Shown here one piece after another: positions 60,604 through 64,000 of a DNA stretch of 64,000 nt. Source of the stretch: Stenotrophomonas sp. WZN-1 (lineage in GTDB: Bacteria; Pseudomonadota; Gammaproteobacteria; Xanthomonadales; Xanthomonadaceae); contig NZ_CP021768.1 of NCBI RefSeq assembly GCF_002192255.1, forward strand, positions 3,986,001 through 4,050,000. Reading direction: 5' to 3'. Under the pieces are notes generated by a model. It made no database searches, was not told the origin of the DNA, and saw nothing but the letters and a program-made list of their open reading frames with translations. A program made the translations under genes and the position numbers. The first letter of the stretch is position 1; each line of letters begins with the position of its first letter.

Positions 60604-62178
60604 ATGCCAACGCTGTCTCCCCGCCTCAACCTGGGCAAGCTGATCCTCGCCCTGGCCCTGCTCAGCGCCATCATCGCCCTGGCCAATACCCTGCTGGCCA
60701 GCTACCGCGTGCAGCGCGACCAGCTGGTCGGCAATACCCTGGAAGCCAACCGCGTCTATGCCACCAAGCTGGCCGAGACCACCCAGAACTTCCTGCTGGC
60801 CGCGCAACAGGAGCTGGCCTACGCCGCCACCCGGCTCGGCCAGAGCGACCTGGATCCGAAGCAGGCCCAGGATGAAGCCAGCCGCCTGCAGCTGCAGACC
60901 AACAGCTTCAACTCCTCGCTGGTAGTGGACGCCGATGGCCTGGTGATCGCCACCTCGCCGCAGACCCTGCAGCTGCAGGGCGAGATCCTGCACAGCGTCG
61001 GCAACAACGCCGCACTGGCCGCGCGCCAGCCGATGATCAGTGACCCGTACCAGTCGGCCACGGGCAAGCTGCTGGTCTCGCTGTCGCACCCGATCTTCGA
61101 TCGTCAGGGCCGCTACCGCGGCTACGTCAGCGGCACCCTGTACCTGCGCCAGCGCAGCGCGCTGCATACACTGCTGGGCAAGCACTACTATCGCGACGGC
61201 TCCTACCTGTACGTGGTCGACCGCCATGGCCGTCTGCTGTACCACGCCGACGGCAAGCGGGTGGGCGACTACGTGGTCGGCAACCCGGCGGTGAAGGCGG
61301 TGGTGCGCGGCGAACGCGGCGCACAGCAGGTCCGCAACAACCTGGGCGTGTCGATGCTGGCCGGCTATGCACCGGTACCGGCCACGGGCTGGGGCATCAT
61401 CGCCCAGCGGCCGACCGAGGCCACGTTGCAGCCGTTGTCGCGGTTGATGACCGCAGTGATCTGGAACGCGATCCCGCTCGGCCTGCTGTCACTGCTGATC
61501 ACCTGGTGGTTCGCCCGGCGCATCTCGATGCCGCTGTGGCAGCTGGCGCGCAACGTGCAGGGTGGCGAGGACACCGGCAACGCGATCAACCACGTCAGCG
61601 GCATCCGCGCGTGGTACTTCGAGGTTGCCCAGCTCAAGCAGGCGGTACTGCACAGCTTCAACGCCCTGCAGGACCGCATCGGCACGCTCAACCGCGCCAG
61701 CCGCACCGATCCGCTCACCGGCCTGCTCAACCGCCGTGGCCTGCAGCAGGCGCTGGATGCACTGCAGGTGCAGGGCATTCCTTTCGCGATCCTGGCGCTG
61801 GACATCGATCGCTTCAAATCGATCAACGACAGCCACGGCCACGACGTCGGTGACGCCGCCATCGTCCATATCGCCGACCAGATGCGCCGCTACTCACGCG
61901 ACAGCGACATCCTCTGCCGTGCCGGTGGCGAGGAATTCCTGCTGCTGTTGCCGGGCATCAGCACCGACTCGGCGCGCCAGGCCGGCGAGCGCCTGCGCCA
62001 GCACATTGCAGATCATCCGTTCGAGCCGGTGGGCGCTATCACCGTCTCGCTGGGCGTGGCCCACTTCCCCAGCTTCCATGTCGATGCCGAACAGGCGCTG
62101 CGGCTGGCCGACAAGGCCCTGTACATGGCCAAGGAACAGGGCCGCAACCGGGTGGTGGTCTACCCGTACGCGGACTGA
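60604..62178 (+). CDS. Membrane-bound diguanylate cyclase with periplasmic Cache sensor
   Basis: The 524-residue protein has a first membrane segment (LILALALLSAIIALANTLLA, about 12-32), a dCache-like periplasmic sensor (about 35-275, including SSLVVDADGLVIATSP and LYVVDRHGRLLYHADG), and a second membrane segment (AIPLGLLSLLITWWFARRIS). The C-terminal GGDEF domain (about 355-520) has SRTDPLTGLLNRRG and the active-site CRAGGEEFLLLLPG. The product-inhibition site RxxD (RDSD) lies five residues before GGEEF, so it can both make c-di-GMP and sense it. It is probably a sensor that turns an outside ligand into c-di-GMP signalling. Confidence 0.93.
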   Translation: MPTLSPRLNLGKLILALALLSAIIALANTLLASYRVQRDQLVGNTLEANRVYATKLAETTQNFLLAAQQELAYAATRLGQSDLDPKQAQDEASRLQLQTNSFNSSLVVDADGLVIATSPQTLQLQGEILHSVGNNAALAARQPMISDPYQSATGKLLVSLSHPIFDRQGRYRGYVSGTLYLRQRSALHTLLGKHYYRDGSYLYVVDRHGRLLYHADGKRVGDYVVGNPAVKAVVRGERGAQQVRNNLGVSMLAGYAPVPATGWGIIAQRPTEATLQPLSRLMTAVIWNAIPLGLLSLLITWWFARRISMPLWQLARNVQGGEDTGNAINHVSGIRAWYFEVAQLKQAVLHSFNALQDRIGTLNRASRTDPLTGLLNRRGLQQALDALQVQGIPFAILALDIDRFKSINDSHGHDVGDAAIVHIADQMRRYSRDSDILCRAGGEEFLLLLPGISTDSARQAGERLRQHIADHPFEPVGAITVSLGVAHFPSFHVDAEQALRLADKALYMAKEQGRNRVVVYPYAD

Positions 62179-62217
62179 GAAGCAGCCGGCCAGGCCGGCC
62201 GCTTCACCGCGCCGGTC

Positions 62218-63120
62218 TCAGCGCTGGGCCAGCGGCGTCAGCAGGCGCAGGCCGCGCTGGGTGCCATCGACCATGTACACACCGCCGGCCGGCAGCAGAT
62301 CACTGCCCACCTGTCCGGCGGTATCCGGCTTGCGCCACGGTGCGGCCTGGCGCGGGCCGGGGATGAAGGCACGCCAGCGGCCATAGCGTTCCGGCTGGCC
62401 GTTGTCGCTGTTGTTCAGGGCGAAGGTGACCGGCACGCGCACGGTCCAGGAGTCCAGCGTGCTCTCCTCGCCGGTGGTCGGCGGCACGAAGGTCCACTTG
62501 CGGGCCGCACTGATGCTGGCCTTGGCGAGGATGTCACGCATCCTGGCCATGGTCCGTTCCGGTGCGACCACCGTCATGTTCACCTGTTCGGCAACGACAT
62601 CGGCGACGGTGCCGTCGCGCGCAACCTGGACCAGCAGCAGTACGTCACCCTGCCCACCATTGCGGAAGGCATCCTCGGGGTAGCGCGGTGGCGGCATGCG
62701 CTTCTGGGTGACCGAGTCGGTAGCCTTCGGATCATAGTCACTGAAGTCGACACTGGTCATGCTGACCTGGTAGCTGCCGTCGTCCTGCTCCTTGCCACGC
62801 AGGCGTACCCGCAACGGCGCGTGGACGGCCACCGGCTTGCCGTCGTGCAGCGTCGGTTCGAACTGCCAGCCGCGGATGGTGCCTTCCACGAACGATGCGA
62901 TGCCTGGTGCGAGCATCGCCTGCTGGTCCAGCACCAGCTTGCTGACCGACCCGTCGGCCGCCACATCGATGCTGCCCGACAGCGCCATGCTCATCTCGGC
63001 AGTGGCGCGCACCGCGCGCGCGTTCTGGGCAGCGGCGTCGGCCGGCAGCAGCGGAGCACCGGCGGTGAACGCCAGGGCCAGCGCAAGGAACAGAGGGGAA
63101 CGCATCATTGCCGGATCCAT
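62218..63120 (-). CDS. Exported TonB-like C-terminal domain protein
   Basis: The 300-residue protein has a signal peptide (MRSPLFLALALAFTAGAPLLPADAAA) and two weakly similar halves. The second half contains MPPPRYPEDAFRNGGQGDVLLLVQVARDGTVADVVAEQ, which matches the TonB C-terminal fold (YP...G.V.....DG.V). It has no membrane anchor or Pro-rich spacer, so it is not a standard TonB. The first half (SIDVAADGSVSKLVLDQQAMLAPGIASFVEGTIRGWQFEP) looks like another copy. Role unknown. Several start codons are possible between 63105 and 63120. Confidence 0.72.
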   Translation of the reverse strand: MDPAMMRSPLFLALALAFTAGAPLLPADAAAQNARAVRATAEMSMALSGSIDVAADGSVSKLVLDQQAMLAPGIASFVEGTIRGWQFEPTLHDGKPVAVHAPLRVRLRGKEQDDGSYQVSMTSVDFSDYDPKATDSVTQKRMPPPRYPEDAFRNGGQGDVLLLVQVARDGTVADVVAEQVNMTVVAPERTMARMRDILAKASISAARKWTFVPPTTGEESTLDSWTVRVPVTFALNNSDNGQPERYGRWRAFIPGPRQAAPWRKPDTAGQVGSDLLPAGGVYMVDGTQRGLRLLTPLAQR

Positions 63121-63188
63121 GGTGATGAGGTGAACCCCGAGCGTACCCCAGTCTGGACGGGACCGGCAGGCGGTTCACGCCAATCCGC

Positions 63189-64000
63189 TCAGGCCAGGCG
63201 ATGGGCCACCGCGTAGGGCGGCGTATCCGGATAGTCACCGCCGGCGAAGCGCGCCTGCAGGCCCTGCCACCACGCGGGGTCGAACAGGTGCCGGTAATGT
63301 TCGCGCACCGCGGCCAGCTCGCCCGCCGGCAGGCCCATGAACGGGCCGAAGCGTTCGGGAAACACGTCGCGTGGCCCGACATGGAACCAGGGTTCGTCGG
63401 CCATGGCTTCCTCCGGCGTACGCGGCTGCGGCCAGGCGCGGAACACGCAGTCGCTGACCAGGCACAGCTCGTCATAGTCGTAGAAGACTGCCCGGCCATG
63501 CCGCGATACGCCGAAGTTCTTCGGCAGCATGTCGCCCGGGAAGATGTTGTTGCGCGCCATGTCGGTAATCGCCTGCGCGTAGTCGAGGACCGCTGCGCGT
63601 ACCGCCTCACCGCCCTGCTCGCGCAGGTACAGGTTCAAGGGACGGAAGCGACGCTGCACGTAGCACAGTGCGACTTCCACCTGATCGCCATCGACGCGCA
63701 CGCTCTGCGCGCACTGCGCCAGCAGCTCTTCCAGCAAGGCCGGTGCGAAGCGGTCGCGCGGGAAACGCAGGTGGCGATACGGCTGCGCATCGAGCAGGCG
63801 ACCGACGCGGTCCAGGTTGAACACCAGCGCATACTTCTCTTCCACCTGCTGGCGCGACATCGACTTCGGCCAGGCGAAGCGGTCGCGGATCAGCTTGAAT
63901 ACCAGCGGATAGCTGGGCAGGGTGAACACCGCCATGACCATGCCCGGCGTGCCTTCGGCAGGCACCAGCCGCTCCTGCGGATGTTCGTTGAAGTGGCGGA
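63189..64000 (-). CDS. aceK: Isocitrate dehydrogenase kinase/phosphatase (AceK), C-terminal part
   Basis: The gene continues past the window end, so only its last 270 codons are here. The frame runs on to 64000 with [41 protein letters not shown], then [50 protein letters not shown] (the kinase Asp region) and the C-terminus. AceK switches isocitrate dehydrogenase off by phosphorylation to send carbon through the glyoxylate shunt. I see no aceA or aceB in the window. Confidence 0.93.
   Translation of the reverse strand, partial: RHFNEHPQERLVPAEGTPGMVMAVFTLPSYPLVFKLIRDRFAWPKSMSRQQVEEKYALVFNLDRVGRLLDAQPYRHLRFPRDRFAPALLEELLAQCAQSVRVDGDQVEVALCYVQRRFRPLNLYLREQGGEAVRAAVLDYAQAITDMARNNIFPGDMLPKNFGVSRHGRAVFYDYDELCLVSDCVFRAWPQPRTPEEAMADEPWFHVGPRDVFPERFGPFMGLPAGELAAVREHYRHLFDPAWWQGLQARFAGGDYPDTPPYAVAHRLA

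Overview
The window is high-GC DNA from the chromosome of a gammaproteobacterium of the Xanthomonadaceae, most likely the Stenotrophomonas maltophilia group. Three things point there: the gene content (NDH-2, a duplicated-domain DsbD, a Rho with a long N-terminal tail, the CIRCE-type groESL), the arrangement rhlB/trxA/rho, and above all the dense scatter of short GTAG-headed palindromes (SMAG-type REPs) typical of that group. Composition looks even throughout. I see no integrase, insertion sequence, prophage, CRISPR array, rRNA or tRNA.

Layout. 1-5.4 kb: the 3' end of priA, a glutathione S-transferase, a NYN/OST-HTH protein, NDH-2, small unknowns, a GIY-YIG protein, and a tandem glycine riboswitch in front of a TRIC-type membrane channel gene. 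5.6-9.0 kb: DAHP synthase preceded by a complete aromatic-amino-acid attenuator (leader peptide with six aromatic residues in a row, antiterminator and terminator), then an AlkD-like/MarR operon. 9.2-13.3 kb: a serine hydrolase, a 2OG oxygenase-like protein, and groESL with a CIRCE operator. 13.5-18.7 kb: a secreted three-domain endonuclease, then the overlapping cutA-dsbD-tlpA run for periplasmic thiol chemistry. 19-34 kb: stress and accessory metabolism. It holds a PepSY/flavodoxin reductase with a Fur-like box, a chemoreceptor, an arylamine N-acetyltransferase with a SoxR-like promoter, regulators, an alkaline phosphatase, a DD-carboxypeptidase without a signal peptide, and a TetR/quinone-reductase pair with a 25-bp operator-like dyad.

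34.7-41.3 kb: aroQ, an LprI-like protein, accBC, then prmA, a DUF3426-type protein and fis. 41.4-47.2 kb: a six-gene, mostly overlapping operon on the minus strand that resembles E. coli ynbABCD plus an acyltransferase and a small membrane protein. It looks like a second, dedicated phospholipid pathway, and it sits between fis and purH, genes that are often neighbours. 47.4-50.3 kb: purH and purD. 50.5-54.8 kb: ftsE, ftsX, a two-receiver protein, ung and rpoH, with a 10-bp-stem hairpin just upstream of the rpoH start. 54.9-64 kb: a methyltransferase, a REP cluster, rhlB divergent from trxA, rho, a diguanylate cyclase, a TonB-like protein, and the 3' part of aceK.

The most interesting items are the phospholipid operon, the aromatic attenuator, and the fact that eight minus-strand genes take their TAG stop codon from the GTAG head of an adjacent REP, with one REP carrying the stop codons of two convergent genes.
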